A stretch of DNA of 64,000 bases from Microbispora hainanensis (GTDB taxonomy: Bacteria > Actinomycetota > Actinomycetes > Streptosporangiales > Streptosporangiaceae). The position numbers were made by a program, and so were the translations under genes. The notes below the pieces were generated by a model. That model was not told the origin of the DNA. It made no database searches and worked only from the letters and a program-made list of their open reading frames with translations. Below, one piece after another: positions 24,334 to 33,017 of this stretch (within the stretch, counting starts at the first letter, position 1; each line of letters begins with the position of its first letter). The stretch lies in assembly GCF_006874475.1 (NCBI RefSeq), contig NZ_VIRM01000002.1:186001-250000 (forward strand), written 5' to 3'.

Positions 24334-26127
24334 TCAGGCGTCCTTGATCTCGCAGAGGACGGCCCCGGCGGTGACCGTCTGGCCGACGGCGGCCGCGAGG
24401 CCGGTGATCGTGCCGCCCTTGTGGGCGGTGAGCGGCTGCTCCATCTTCATGGCTTCCAGGACGACGATCGTGTCGCCGGGCTCGACGGTGTCGCCGTCGG
24501 CGACGACGACCTTCACGATCGTGCCCTGCATGGGGCTGACGAGGGAGTCGCCGCTCGCCGCGGCCTTCTTGGCGCCGCCGCCGGACCGCCGGGGCGCGGC
24601 CTTCCTGGCCGGGCCGGAACCGGTCGCGCCCGAGGAGCCCGATCCCGGCGAGCCCAATCCCGAGGGGCCCAGCCCGGCGGGCAGGACGACCTCCAGGCGC
24701 TTGCCGCCGACCTCGACCGTGATCCGCTCACGCTCGGCGGGCTCGGCCGCCTCCACGACCCCCTCGTACGGCGCGATCGTGTTGTCGAACTCGGTCTCGA
24801 TCCACCGGGTGTGCACGGAGAACGGCTCGCCGGTGAAGGCGGGGTCGTTCACCACGGCCCGGTGGAACGGCACCACGGTCGGCATGCCGCCGATCTCGAA
24901 CTCGGCCAGAGCCCGGCGCGACCGCTCCAGCGCGTGCTTCCGCGTCGCGCCGGTGACGATCAGCTTGGCCACGAGCGAGTCGAACGCCTGCGGCACGCTC
25001 ATCCCGGCCTCGTAGCCCGCGTCCAGCCGTACGCCGGGACCGGACGGGACGCGCATCGAGATGATCGTCCCCGGCGCGGGCAGGAAGCCCCGGCCCGCGT
25101 CCTCGGCGTTGATCCGGAACTCGATGGAGTGGCCGCGCAGCACCGGGTCGTCGTAGCCCAGGGCCTCGCCGTCGGCGATGCGGAACATCTCGCGCACCAG
25201 GTCGACGCCCGCGACCTCCTCGCTGACCGGGTGCTCGACCTGCAGGCGGGTGTTGACCTCGAGGAAGGAGATCGTGCCGTCCTGGCCGACGAGGAACTCG
25301 CACGTGCCCGCGCCGGCGTAGCCCGCCTCGCGCAGTATCGCCTTGGACGAGGAGTAGAGGAGTTCGAGCTGCTCGTCGGTCAGGAACGGGGCCGGGGCCT
25401 CCTCCACGAGCTTCTGATGGCGGCGCTGGAGGGAGCAGTCGCGGGTGGAGACCACGACGACGTTGCCGTGGGCGTCGGCCAGGCACTGGGTCTCGACGTG
25501 CCGGGGCCTGTCGAGGTAGCGCTCGACGAAGCACTCGCCGCGCCCGAAGGCGGTGACGGCCTCGCGTACGGCGGACTCGTACAGGTCGGGGATCTCCTCC
25601 ATGGTGCGGGCCACCTTGAGCCCGCGCCCGCCGCCGCCGAACGCCGCCTTGATCGCGATCGGCAGGCCGTGCTGCCGCGCGAAGGCGACGACCTCGTCCA
25701 CGCCGGAGACGGGGTCGGGGGTTCCGGCCACGAGCGGGGCGCCCACGCGCTGCGCGATGTGCCGGGCCTGGACCTTGTCGCCCAGCGCGGTGATCGCCGC
25801 AGGCGGCGGGCCGATCCAGATCAGGCCGGCGTCGAGCACGGCCTGGGCGAAGCCGGCGTTCTCGGCGAGGAAGCCGTATCCGGGGTGGACGGCGTCCGCG
25901 CCGGTCTTCCTGGCGATCGAAAGGAGCTTGTCGATGTCGAGGTAGGTCTCGGCCGGGCTCTGCCCGCCGAGTGCGTGCGCCTCGTCGGCCACCCGCACGT
26001 GCAACGCGTCCAGATCCTGGTCCGCATAGACCGCGACGCTGGACAGCCCGGCGTCCGCGCAGGCCCGGGCGATCCGTACGGCGATCTCACCGCGATTGGC
26101 GATCAGGACCTTGTGCACCGCGTGCAT
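24334..26127 (-). CDS. accA2: Acetyl/propionyl-CoA carboxylase alpha chain (biotin carboxylase + BCCP)
   Basis: A 597-residue biotin-dependent carboxylase subunit that carboxylates its own biotin with ATP and bicarbonate for transfer to acyl-CoA. '[16 protein letters not shown]' opens the biotin carboxylase domain. '[12 protein letters not shown]' is the ATP-grasp glycine loop, '[17 protein letters not shown]' the bicarbonate/biotin site, and '[16 protein letters not shown]' the metal and catalytic region. A Gly/Ala/Ser linker leads to the biotinyl domain with 'VLEAMKMEQ' (biotin on Lys561). The ~590-residue bifunctional form is the actinobacterial AccA type. Beta and epsilon subunits are not in this window. 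An alternative GTG start lies at 26118. Confidence 0.95.
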   Translation of the reverse strand: MHAVHKVLIANRGEIAVRIARACADAGLSSVAVYADQDLDALHVRVADEAHALGGQSPAETYLDIDKLLSIARKTGADAVHPGYGFLAENAGFAQAVLDAGLIWIGPPPAAITALGDKVQARHIAQRVGAPLVAGTPDPVSGVDEVVAFARQHGLPIAIKAAFGGGGRGLKVARTMEEIPDLYESAVREAVTAFGRGECFVERYLDRPRHVETQCLADAHGNVVVVSTRDCSLQRRHQKLVEEAPAPFLTDEQLELLYSSSKAILREAGYAGAGTCEFLVGQDGTISFLEVNTRLQVEHPVSEEVAGVDLVREMFRIADGEALGYDDPVLRGHSIEFRINAEDAGRGFLPAPGTIISMRVPSGPGVRLDAGYEAGMSVPQAFDSLVAKLIVTGATRKHALERSRRALAEFEIGGMPTVVPFHRAVVNDPAFTGEPFSVHTRWIETEFDNTIAPYEGVVEAAEPAERERITVEVGGKRLEVVLPAGLGPSGLGSPGSGSSGATGSGPARKAAPRRSGGGAKKAAASGDSLVSPMQGTIVKVVVADGDTVEPGDTIVVLEAMKMEQPLTAHKGGTITGLAAAVGQTVTAGAVLCEIKDA

Positions 26128-26328
26128 CCTTCCCTCGGGCCCCCTGGGTTATGAGCTGTGGTGGATTTTATGCACCTGCCGGCTCTGGACGGCGTCCGGC
26201 CCCTTACTGAGCGGGACCGCCGTTCTGCCTTGTACCCGGCACCTCCCGGCCCCATCGCTGGTATGTCCGGGTTGAACCGGCATGTTGTGAAGTGGCATCA
26301 CCGGTCGGGTTCGTTAGGCTGATCGCTT
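26128..26328. other. Divergent intergenic region between accA2 and mycP
   Basis: About 200 bases with local AT-rich stretches (for example around 26150-26172 and 26280-26325) must hold the two outward promoters. I see no convincing inverted repeat, hairpin or small gene. Confidence 0.4.
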
Positions 26329-27483
26329 ATGCGGAGACCCGGCCTTCTGGCGACCGTGCTGGCTCTGCTTCTCGTGGCACCGCCCGCGCCGCCCGCCCAG
26401 GCGCACGCCGCGCCGGCGCGGTGCGCGCCGCGCAAGGGCAGCATGCAGGTGGCCGAGCCGTGGGCGCAGCGCAGGCTCGACCCTAGGCGGGTGTGGCCGC
26501 TCAGCAGGGGCGATGGAGTCACGGTCGCGATCATCGACAGCGGCGTGGACCTGACGCACCCGCAGATCCGGGTGGCCAAAGAGGTGGACTACACCGGCAC
26601 GGGCCACCGTGACTGCGTCGGGCACGGCACGGCGGTCGCCGGGATCATCGCCGCCCAGTATCTGAAGGGCGTCCCCTTCCACGGGGTCGCGCCCGGCGTG
26701 CGGCTGATCTCGCTCAAGCAGACGAACGAGGAGCGCGGCGACCCGGACACCCTGGCCAGGGCCATCGTGGACGCGGCCGACTTCGGCGCCGACGTGATCA
26801 ACGTGTCGATCGACGCCCGCGACGACCCGAAGCTCAGGCAGGCCGTCGCGTACGCGATCAGCAAGGACGCGGTGATCGTGGCGGCGGCCGGCAACACGAC
26901 CGCGGAGGACGGCACGCCGGAGGCCTCCTATCCCGCCGCGTACCCGGATGTGCTCGCCGTAGGGTCGGCCACCCCGGGCGGCGGGCGCGCCGACTTCTCC
27001 AACACCGTCACTCCCGTCTCCGTCCTGGGGCCGGGTCAGGACATCACCTCCACCTGGCCCGGGCGGTCGTACATGAGCGGGCTCGAAGGCACCAGTTTCG
27101 CCACGCCGTACGTCGCGGGGGTGGCGGCGCTGGTGCGTGCCCGCCACCCCGAGCTGAACCAGGAGCGGGTGCGCTGGCGCATCACCGCCACGGCGGACGG
27201 CGGCCTGGGGACGGGCACGGGCGCGGGGATGGTCAACCCGATGCTCGCCGTCACCGCGATCCTGCCGATGGAGGCCGTCGACGCCCCGGTCATCGCGCCG
27301 CCGGCGCCAGCCCCGCTGTCGCAGGACGCGGTGAGCAAGCCGGCTCCGGTGGACCGGGAGGCGATCGACCTGGCGCTGACGATCGCGGCGGCGGCGCTGT
27401 GCGCGGTGGCGCTGATCGTGGCCGTACGGGTGTTCGTGCCGATGGGCAGACGGAGGCGGTGGCGCCCCGGCCGTGAAGGTTGA
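26329..27483 (+). CDS. mycP: Mycosin, type VII secretion-associated subtilisin-like protease
   Basis: A 384-residue membrane-anchored serine protease of the S8 family. A signal peptide (LLATVLALLLVAPPAPPAQA) precedes a catalytic domain with Asp70 (AIIDSGVD), His99 (GHGTAVAG) and Ser256 (GTSFATPYVAG). A proline-rich linker and a C-terminal TM helix (ALTIAAAALCAVALIVAVRVF) with a basic tail (RRRRW) complete the mycosin layout. Mycosins stabilise the T7SS membrane complex and can cleave secreted substrates. This one lies about 8 kb from eccC/eccD and begins the T7SS half of the window. A short gap leads to the pseudokinase gene on the same strand. Confidence 0.9.
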   Translation: MRRPGLLATVLALLLVAPPAPPAQAHAAPARCAPRKGSMQVAEPWAQRRLDPRRVWPLSRGDGVTVAIIDSGVDLTHPQIRVAKEVDYTGTGHRDCVGHGTAVAGIIAAQYLKGVPFHGVAPGVRLISLKQTNEERGDPDTLARAIVDAADFGADVINVSIDARDDPKLRQAVAYAISKDAVIVAAAGNTTAEDGTPEASYPAAYPDVLAVGSATPGGGRADFSNTVTPVSVLGPGQDITSTWPGRSYMSGLEGTSFATPYVAGVAALVRARHPELNQERVRWRITATADGGLGTGTGAGMVNPMLAVTAILPMEAVDAPVIAPPAPAPLSQDAVSKPAPVDREAIDLALTIAAAALCAVALIVAVRVFVPMGRRRRWRPGREG

Positions 27484-27599
27484 CTCTTCGGCTTTGGGTA
27501 ATTGACGATTAAATGTTTTGGCCTGCCGGAAAGTGATGCTTTGCTCCGTGTCCTCTTGGTTGAATGATCCTTATCAGGTCACTTCCAGAAAGGACTGAG

Positions 27600-29945
27600 A
27601 TGCACCCTTTACGGCCGGGTGATCCCGAGCAGATAGGCGAGTACGCCATCCAGGGACGGCTGGACGAGGGGCCCCGCGGCGACGTCTATGTCGGCAAGGA
27701 GACCGGCGACGACGCCCCTGTGCGGGTGATCAAGCTCTTGGCCGCGGAGCCGGGTTCGGGGCAGGCCGTCCTCGACCGGCTCACTGTGGCCACGCGTGTG
27801 TCCAGCTCATATGTGGCCCGCACGATCACGGCGGGCCTACTCGGGGACCGACCCTACCTCGTCAGGGAACACGTCGAGGGACGCAGCCTGGCCGCCGTCG
27901 TGGCGGCCGAGGGCCCGCTCTCGGGGGAGGCGCTCGAACGGGTCGCGGTGGGCGTGCTCACCGCGCTGACCGCCGTGCACCTCGCCGACCTCGCGCACGG
28001 TTCGCTCACCCCGCACAACGTCGTCGTCGCGGACGACGGCGTCAAGCTGACCGACGTCGCGGTCGGCCCGCCGGTGGGCGAGCTCGCCTACCGGGCTCCG
28101 GAGCAGATCAGGGGCGAGCGGTACGACGCGTACGCGGACATGTTCGCCTGGGCCGCCACGGTGGTCTTCGCCGCGACCGGACGTCCGCCGTTCCCACAGG
28201 AGCCGCAGGCCGTGCTCACCGCGCAGCCCGACCTCGGCGGCCTGGACGAGCGGCTGCGCCAGGTCGTGCTGCCCGCGCTCGCGAAGGAGCCGGGGCAGCG
28301 GCCCACCGCGTACACCGCGATGCTGCAACTGCTCGGCGGCGGCGCCGCAGGGGCACAACCGGTGCCGGCCCCCGGCGCGACGGTCGTGCTGCCCCCGCAG
28401 CCGGCGCAGCCGCCGGTCGGGGGAGTCCCCGTTCCGCCGGCGCCGCAGCAGACGCCGGGCCCCCAGCAGGCTCCGGTTCCGCAGCAGGGGCCGGTTTCTC
28501 AGCAGGCTCCGGTCTCTCAGCAGACATGGGGCCCGCCGCCCGTCCCCCAGCAGGCGTCCACCGCCTCGTGGCAGCCGCCCGCCATCCTGCAGGAGCAGCC
28601 CCAGCAGCAGACGTGGGGGCCGCCGACCACCCAGGGCCAGGTCGAGACGGCGAAGCGCAGGCCGTTCCCCGTCGGGCTCGCGGCGGCGGTCGGCGCCGTG
28701 GTCCTGCTCTCCGGAGTGGGTCTGTGGGGCGCCGGTCACTACTCCAAGGTCCAGTTGTCGCCGGCCGCCGCTGAGCGTGCCGCGGGCGGGCACGGGAACG
28801 GTGGACGTGCGCTCGCGGACGGCGGAAACGCGGACGGCGGAGACACGGGCGGCGGGACCACGGGCGGCGGGACCACGGGTGGCGGGACCACGGGAGGCGG
28901 AGCCGGAGGCGGCGGGCAGGCCCCGACGGCGGCGCCGCAGGTGACGGTGCCGTGGGCGCTGTCGTCCGACGATCCCGACTCGCCGGTGCAGCCGCTGGTG
29001 CTGCCGAGCGAGTGGCCGACGGACTCTCCGGTGACGCCGGAGCTCACGTCGGTGCCGACCCCCGGCCCGATCGTGCCGGTGCCGACCCAGCCGGTGGTTC
29101 CGCCGCCGGCGCAGCCGCCCGGGCAGACGACGCAGCCGACGGCCCGGGTGACGACCACCGCCACGGTCACCGCGATCCCCAGCCCGGTGCCGACGCAGCC
29201 GACTCCCGAGCCTCCGCCCACGCAGTCGCCGAGCCCGCTGCCCACGGAGCGGCAGGAGCAGGTGCCGAGCCCGCAGCCCACCGCGCCGACGGAGGGGCCG
29301 ACCGATGGGCCCACCGGGGAGCCGACCGGGAAGCCCACCGAGAAGCCCGTCGAGAGGCCCAGCTGGGTTCCCTCCTGGGTGCCGACCGAGAGGCCCGCCC
29401 GGAGGCACGCCCGGAAGCCCACCGAGGAGCCGACGGCGTCCGCGCAGCCGAGCACCCCGGCCCCGAAGCCGACCCCGAAGCCGACCACGGTGGCGCCCAA
29501 GCCCACTCCGACGGCGAAGCCGACCACGGCCGCGCCCAAGCCCACTCCGACGGCGAAGCCCACGACGGTTGCGCCCAAGCCCATCACCCCGAGTCCGAGG
29601 CCGACGACCGCGGCGCCGGTCCGGAACCCCTTCGGTCCGGTCCAGGTCTGCGGGCCGGGCTTCTCCGTCCAGCGCAGCAGTGCCCTGGCGGGTGGCACCG
29701 TCTATCAGCTGTACAACCCCGGCACGGGGGAGAACTGCGTCATCACGATCAAGACGGCCGACGTCGGCAAGGAGACGCCGGTCTCCGCGACGCTGGAGGT
29801 CCAGGGCGGCGGCTCCAGGACCGACAGCGGTAACTACAAGTACTACGCCGGCCCGGCGAAGCTGCAGGCCAAGGGCAAGTGCGTGAGGTATTCCGGCAGC
29901 GTCGGCGCGTCCAGCGCCGGCGGCGACTGGGACAACTGCGGCTGA
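27600..29945 (+). CDS. Membrane serine/threonine pseudokinase with SapA-like ectodomain
   Basis: A 781-residue protein; AGAAAGGA precedes the ATG at 27600. Residues ~10-255 have a protein-kinase fold outline ('YAIQGRLDEGPRGDVYVG', 'RVIKLL', 'ELAYRAPEQIRG', 'DMFAWAATVVFAATGRPPF'). The glycine loop is broken, and the catalytic HRD is 'HGSLTPHN', so the catalytic Asp is absent. The DFG is 'DVA'. A Gln/Pro-rich linker, a TM helix (~355-380) and a ~290-residue Pro/Thr-rich stalk with 'PKPTPTAKPTT' repeats follow. The last ~105 residues have 'VCGPGFSV', 'TVYQLYNPGTGENC', 'YKYYAGPAKLQAKGKCV' and a final 'DNCG', matching spore-associated protein A. It probably acts as a sensor or scaffold rather than a kinase. 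It sits next to mycP at the edge of the T7SS locus. Confidence 0.82.
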   Translation: MHPLRPGDPEQIGEYAIQGRLDEGPRGDVYVGKETGDDAPVRVIKLLAAEPGSGQAVLDRLTVATRVSSSYVARTITAGLLGDRPYLVREHVEGRSLAAVVAAEGPLSGEALERVAVGVLTALTAVHLADLAHGSLTPHNVVVADDGVKLTDVAVGPPVGELAYRAPEQIRGERYDAYADMFAWAATVVFAATGRPPFPQEPQAVLTAQPDLGGLDERLRQVVLPALAKEPGQRPTAYTAMLQLLGGGAAGAQPVPAPGATVVLPPQPAQPPVGGVPVPPAPQQTPGPQQAPVPQQGPVSQQAPVSQQTWGPPPVPQQASTASWQPPAILQEQPQQQTWGPPTTQGQVETAKRRPFPVGLAAAVGAVVLLSGVGLWGAGHYSKVQLSPAAAERAAGGHGNGGRALADGGNADGGDTGGGTTGGGTTGGGTTGGGAGGGGQAPTAAPQVTVPWALSSDDPDSPVQPLVLPSEWPTDSPVTPELTSVPTPGPIVPVPTQPVVPPPAQPPGQTTQPTARVTTTATVTAIPSPVPTQPTPEPPPTQSPSPLPTERQEQVPSPQPTAPTEGPTDGPTGEPTGKPTEKPVERPSWVPSWVPTERPARRHARKPTEEPTASAQPSTPAPKPTPKPTTVAPKPTPTAKPTTAAPKPTPTAKPTTVAPKPITPSPRPTTAAPVRNPFGPVQVCGPGFSVQRSSALAGGTVYQLYNPGTGENCVITIKTADVGKETPVSATLEVQGGGSRTDSGNYKYYAGPAKLQAKGKCVRYSGSVGASSAGGDWDNCG

Positions 29946-30004
29946 CACCGCGACCGATACCGCAGCCGCACTGTGATTGACACTGCCGGCTGACCAGTTC
30001 ACAC

Positions 30005-30034
30005 GAAGGCCGGGCGGACATCCGCCCGGCCTTC
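30005..30034 (+). terminator. Strong terminator hairpin after the pseudokinase gene
   Basis: A perfect 14-bp stem, GAAGGCCGGGCGGA with its complement, has a 2-base loop and is followed by CGTCTG. It lies 60 bases after the stop at 29945. The region 29946-30138 holds nothing else that I can recognise. Confidence 0.8.
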
Positions 30035-30138
30035 CGTCTGCGCGGCCCGTCTGCGCGGCTCTGCCGGTGGCACTCTGGGGAGGCGATCCCGGCTCGATCT
30101 CAGGCCGGGATCAGGCCGCGCCTCCGGCCGGCTCGGGA

Positions 30139-30236
30139 CCGTGCCGCCATGCCCGGATCACCGCGCCCGTGCCGCCATGCCTGGATCACCGTGCCTGGAT
30201 CACCGTGCCTGGATCACCGTGCCTGGATCGCTGCGC
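30139..30236. repeat. Seven tandem 14-bp repeats
   Basis: Seven 14-base units run from 30139 to 30236: two of CCGTGCCGCCATGC type (30139, 30167), one CCGGATCACCGCGC (30153), three identical CTGGATCACCGTGC (30181, 30195, 30209) and a diverged last unit (30223). They lie between the terminator of the pseudokinase gene and the end of the truncated HxlR gene. No spacers are present. Confidence 0.88.
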
Positions 30237-30275
30237 CCGGGACGCGCTCGGGGACGAGCTCGCGCGGCTCGCTCG

Positions 30276-30515
30276 TCACGCTGAGCCGTTGATCTGCAGC
30301 AGGTTGTCGAAGTCCCCGGGTCCGGCGACGGGCCACACGTTCTCTGCCGCGAGGGACTCTCCGCAGTGGGAGCAGGTCATGATCGCCTCGACCGTCTCCC
30401 CGCAGCCCTTGTGCACCATCCGGGTCGGCGGCCCGTCGGGGGCGGCGTGCCGATCCCCCCACTGCCTCATGGCGGTGACCACCGGCCACAGGTCACGGCC
30501 CTTGTCCGTGAGGCG
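30276..30515 (-). pseudogene. Truncated HxlR-family regulator (3' part only)
   Basis: The last 79 codons of a winged-helix HxlR regulator. 'RLTDKGRDLWPVVTAMRQWGDRH' is the conserved end of the HxlR domain (xYxLTxKGxxLxPVLxALxxWG). A Cys-containing tail follows (VHKGCGETVEAIMTCSHCGE) that could bind zinc. The frame continues upstream without stops, but from about 30516 it no longer resembles a protein because it is antisense to an MFS fragment. The whole DNA-reading N-terminus is missing. The break lies directly against the break in the MFS gene, so one deletion probably removed both 5' halves and the shared promoter. Confidence 0.75.
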
Positions 30516-31040
30516 CTCACGGCCTGGCTCGTCATCGCGGCGGCCGGGACGGCGCTGCTCATGGCGTCGCCGCCGGACGACTCCTACACCTGGGTATGGC
30601 CCGGAATGGTGCTGTTCGGGCTCGGCGCCGGCTTCGTGCTGGCACCGGCCACCGCCGCCTCCATCTCCCGGGTCCCCCACGAAGTGGCCGGCATGGCCGG
30701 CGCATCCGTGAACATGTTCCGCCAGCTCGGAAACGTGCTGGGCGCCGGCGTGCTGGGCACCATCCTGACGGCGCACTTCTCGGCGATGCTCCCCGAGCGA
30801 CTGGCCGGGGCCGGAGTGCCGTCCGGCGTCGCCGCCCAGGTCGAGAGCGCGGCCGCGCACGGCGGTCACGCGCCGGCGGGCGCCGGGGCGATTGCCGCCA
30901 CGATCGCACGCGGTGTCGCGGGCGCCTTCACCGATTCCCTGCGGCCCGGGTGGTTGATCGTTACGGTGTGCGCCCTCGTGCTCGCCGCCGTCCTGACGTT
31001 CGTCCTCGTCGCCGAGAAGACCGCGGCCCACCGGAAATGA
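30516..31040 (+). pseudogene. Truncated MFS (DHA2-type) transporter, C-terminal ~170 codons
   Basis: The frame encodes only the end of a DHA2 exporter: 'WPGMVLFGLGAGFVLAPATAA', 'VAGMAGASVNMFRQLGNVLGAGVLGTIL' and a last TM helix 'LIVTVCALVLAAVLTFVLVAEK', ending at TGA 31038-31040. About two thirds of the transporter, including motif A, is missing. No start codon with a ribosome site is seen. The homologous part begins within ~10 bases of the truncated HxlR frame on the other strand. It converges on the MmyB-type regulator with 2 bases between stops. Confidence 0.75.
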
Positions 31041-31042
31041 CA

Positions 31043-31948
31043 TCAGCGGGCACGTTCGTCGGTGCCGGTACGCCGGTCGTGCGGGGAGGCGGGGTCGCCG
31101 CCCTGGCCGGAGAGGGTCCAGCTCGCGAGAAGGTCCAGGGCGCGTTTCGAGGACGAGCCGGCTTCCGCGGTGTAGACGAAGAGCGTCACGTCGGGGTCTC
31201 CGGGCAGGCAGAGCGTCTCGTACTCGACGGTCAGCTCACCGACGAGGGGGTGGCGCAGCCGCTTGGAGCCGTGGGTGCGCTGGTGGACGCGGTGCTGCTC
31301 CCACCAGTGGGCGAACTCGCGGCTGTGCTCGCGCAGCCCGGCGATGAGGGCGGCGGTGGCCCGGTCGTCCGGGTCGCGGCCGGCGTCGAGCCGCAGGCTC
31401 TCGACCGCGGCCCGTGCCTGGACCTCCCAGTCGGCGAACAGCGATCGGGCGGCGTCGTCGTGGAACATCCACCGCGCGTAGTTGCGCTGCCGGGGCGGCA
31501 TCCGGTCGAAGTCGGCGAACAACGCCTTCGCCATCCGGTTGGCCGCGAGCACGTCGGTGCGGCGGCCGAGGACGAGGGCGGGCTCGCCGTCGAGGGCGTC
31601 GAGGAGCTGGTAGAGCCCGGGGCGCACGCGCTGGACGCCGCGGGCGCGCCGCCGTACGGGCGCCGCGGTCAGGCCGATGAGGTCGTGCAGATGCGCGCGT
31701 CCCGCGTCGTCGAGCCCGAGGGCACGGCCGATGGCCTCGACGACCGACGGCGAGGGGGTGATGCGCCGGCCCTGTTCGAGGCGGGCGTAGTAGTCGGCCG
31801 AGACTCCGGCCAGGAAGGCGACCTCCTCGCGGCGCAGGCCGGGGACCCGTCGGACGCGGCCGTCGGGGGGCAGGCCGGCCCGTGACGGGTCGACCTGGCT
31901 CCGGGCGCGTCGCAGGAAATCGGCGAGTTCGCGGTTGGTCTCGCTCAT
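31043..31948 (-). CDS. Helix-turn-helix regulator, MmyB-like ligand domain
   Basis: A 301-residue XRE-type regulator. The N-terminal HTH includes 'GLRREEVAFLAGVSADYYARLEQGR', the hallmark of this actinobacterial group. The C-terminal domain 'YQLLDALDGEPALVLGRRTDVLAANRMAKALFADF' and 'NYARWMFHDDAARSLFADWE' is the MmyB-like (PAS-like, fatty-acid-binding) fold. The ATG at 31948 opens the protein at 'MSETNRELADFLRRAR'. It is divergent from an SDR oxidoreductase; MmyB-type regulators usually control such a neighbouring reductase. Confidence 0.93.
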   Translation of the reverse strand: MSETNRELADFLRRARSQVDPSRAGLPPDGRVRRVPGLRREEVAFLAGVSADYYARLEQGRRITPSPSVVEAIGRALGLDDAGRAHLHDLIGLTAAPVRRRARGVQRVRPGLYQLLDALDGEPALVLGRRTDVLAANRMAKALFADFDRMPPRQRNYARWMFHDDAARSLFADWEVQARAAVESLRLDAGRDPDDRATAALIAGLREHSREFAHWWEQHRVHQRTHGSKRLRHPLVGELTVEYETLCLPGDPDVTLFVYTAEAGSSSKRALDLLASWTLSGQGGDPASPHDRRTGTDERAR

Positions 31949-32152
31949 ATACCTCAGTGTCTCTCTCGCCGTCCGATCCTGACTGGTCCTGTTCCTCCTA
32001 GGTTGGCCGGTGCTCGGTCGCATAGGGCGCGATATGGGCGTCTGTGGTGGCTTGCGGCGAAAGATGCTGGTGCTGTGCCGGTCTTCGGGACCTCCCGGCC
32101 GGCGCAACCGCCGCGTCAGGCAAGCACCGTCTTCGACACGCAGGTGATGATC

Positions 32153-33013
32153 ATGAGCTTCCCGACAGATCGACCGGCCGTATGGTTCGTGACCGGCGCC
32201 TCCCGCGGCCTGGGCCTCGAACTGGTCAAGCAACTGCTCGATCGCGGCGACCGCGTCGCCGCGACGACCCGGTCGCCCGAGCGGCTGCTCGCCGCGCTCG
32301 GCGACGAGACCGACGCCTCGCGTCTTCTCGCGCTCACCGTCGACCTGCCCGACGAGGCGGAGGTGAAGTGGGCCGTCCAGGAGACCACCGAGCGCTTGGG
32401 GGGCCTGGACGTCGTCGTCAACAACGCGGGCTACGGCTTCCTGGCCGCGGTGGAGGAGACCGGCGACCGCGAGGTCCGCGACATGCTCGACGTCCAGGTC
32501 GTGGGCGTGTGGAACGTGCTGCGCGCCGCCCTGCCCGTCCTCCGGGAGCAGCGCGGCGGCCACATCGTCAACGTGTCCTCGATCCTGGGCCTGACCGCCG
32601 TCCCGGGCTGGGCGCTCTACTGCGCGGGGAAGTTCGCGCTGGAGGGGCTGAGCGAGGCCCTCGCCGCCGAGGTGGCGGACTTCGGCGTCGGGGTCACCAT
32701 CGTGGAGCCCGGCTACTTCCGCACCGAGTTCCTCACCGAGGACTCGCTCGCCCTGCCCGCCGAGACGACCGCGCACTACCCGGGCATCCGCGAGATGGTC
32801 CGCGACCACCTCAAGCTCCAGGGCAGCCAGCTCGGCGACCCGGTCAAGGGCGCCCGTGCGATCATCGACCGGGTCGTGACCGGAGAGGGCCCGCTGCGGC
32901 TGCTGCTCGGCTCGGACGCCCACTCCTACGCCACGGCCAAGGTCGAGGCCCTGCGGGCGAACGTCGAGCCCGCCGCGCTCACCGCGCCCGCCACGGACTT
33001 CCCGGCCGCCTGA
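32153..33013 (+). CDS. Short-chain dehydrogenase/reductase
   Basis: A 286-residue classical SDR. 'FVTGASRGLGLELVKQLL' is the NAD(P) glycine motif, 'VVVNNAGYGFL' the NNAG motif, the catalytic Ser lies in 'IVNVSSILG', and 'YCAGKFALEGL' gives the YxxxK pair (here Y-C-A-G-K). The ATG at 32153 is chosen because AGGTGA lies 5 bases before it. It is divergent from the MmyB-type regulator, which probably represses it. Its substrate is unknown. Its stop is 4 bases from the end of the T7SS transglycosylase gene on the other strand. Confidence 0.92.
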   Translation: MSFPTDRPAVWFVTGASRGLGLELVKQLLDRGDRVAATTRSPERLLAALGDETDASRLLALTVDLPDEAEVKWAVQETTERLGGLDVVVNNAGYGFLAAVEETGDREVRDMLDVQVVGVWNVLRAALPVLREQRGGHIVNVSSILGLTAVPGWALYCAGKFALEGLSEALAAEVADFGVGVTIVEPGYFRTEFLTEDSLALPAETTAHYPGIREMVRDHLKLQGSQLGDPVKGARAIIDRVVTGEGPLRLLLGSDAHSYATAKVEALRANVEPAALTAPATDFPAA

Positions 33014-33017
33014 ACGA

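Noticed and set aside
30139..30236. Attachment site or end of a mobile element
   Set aside because: No integrase, transposase or terminal inverted repeats were seen nearby; the array is a simple tandem repeat.
30214..30489. Small minus-strand frame with an ATG near the HxlR remnant
   Set aside because: It is in a different frame from the HxlR homology and has only Arg/Gly-rich shadow composition.
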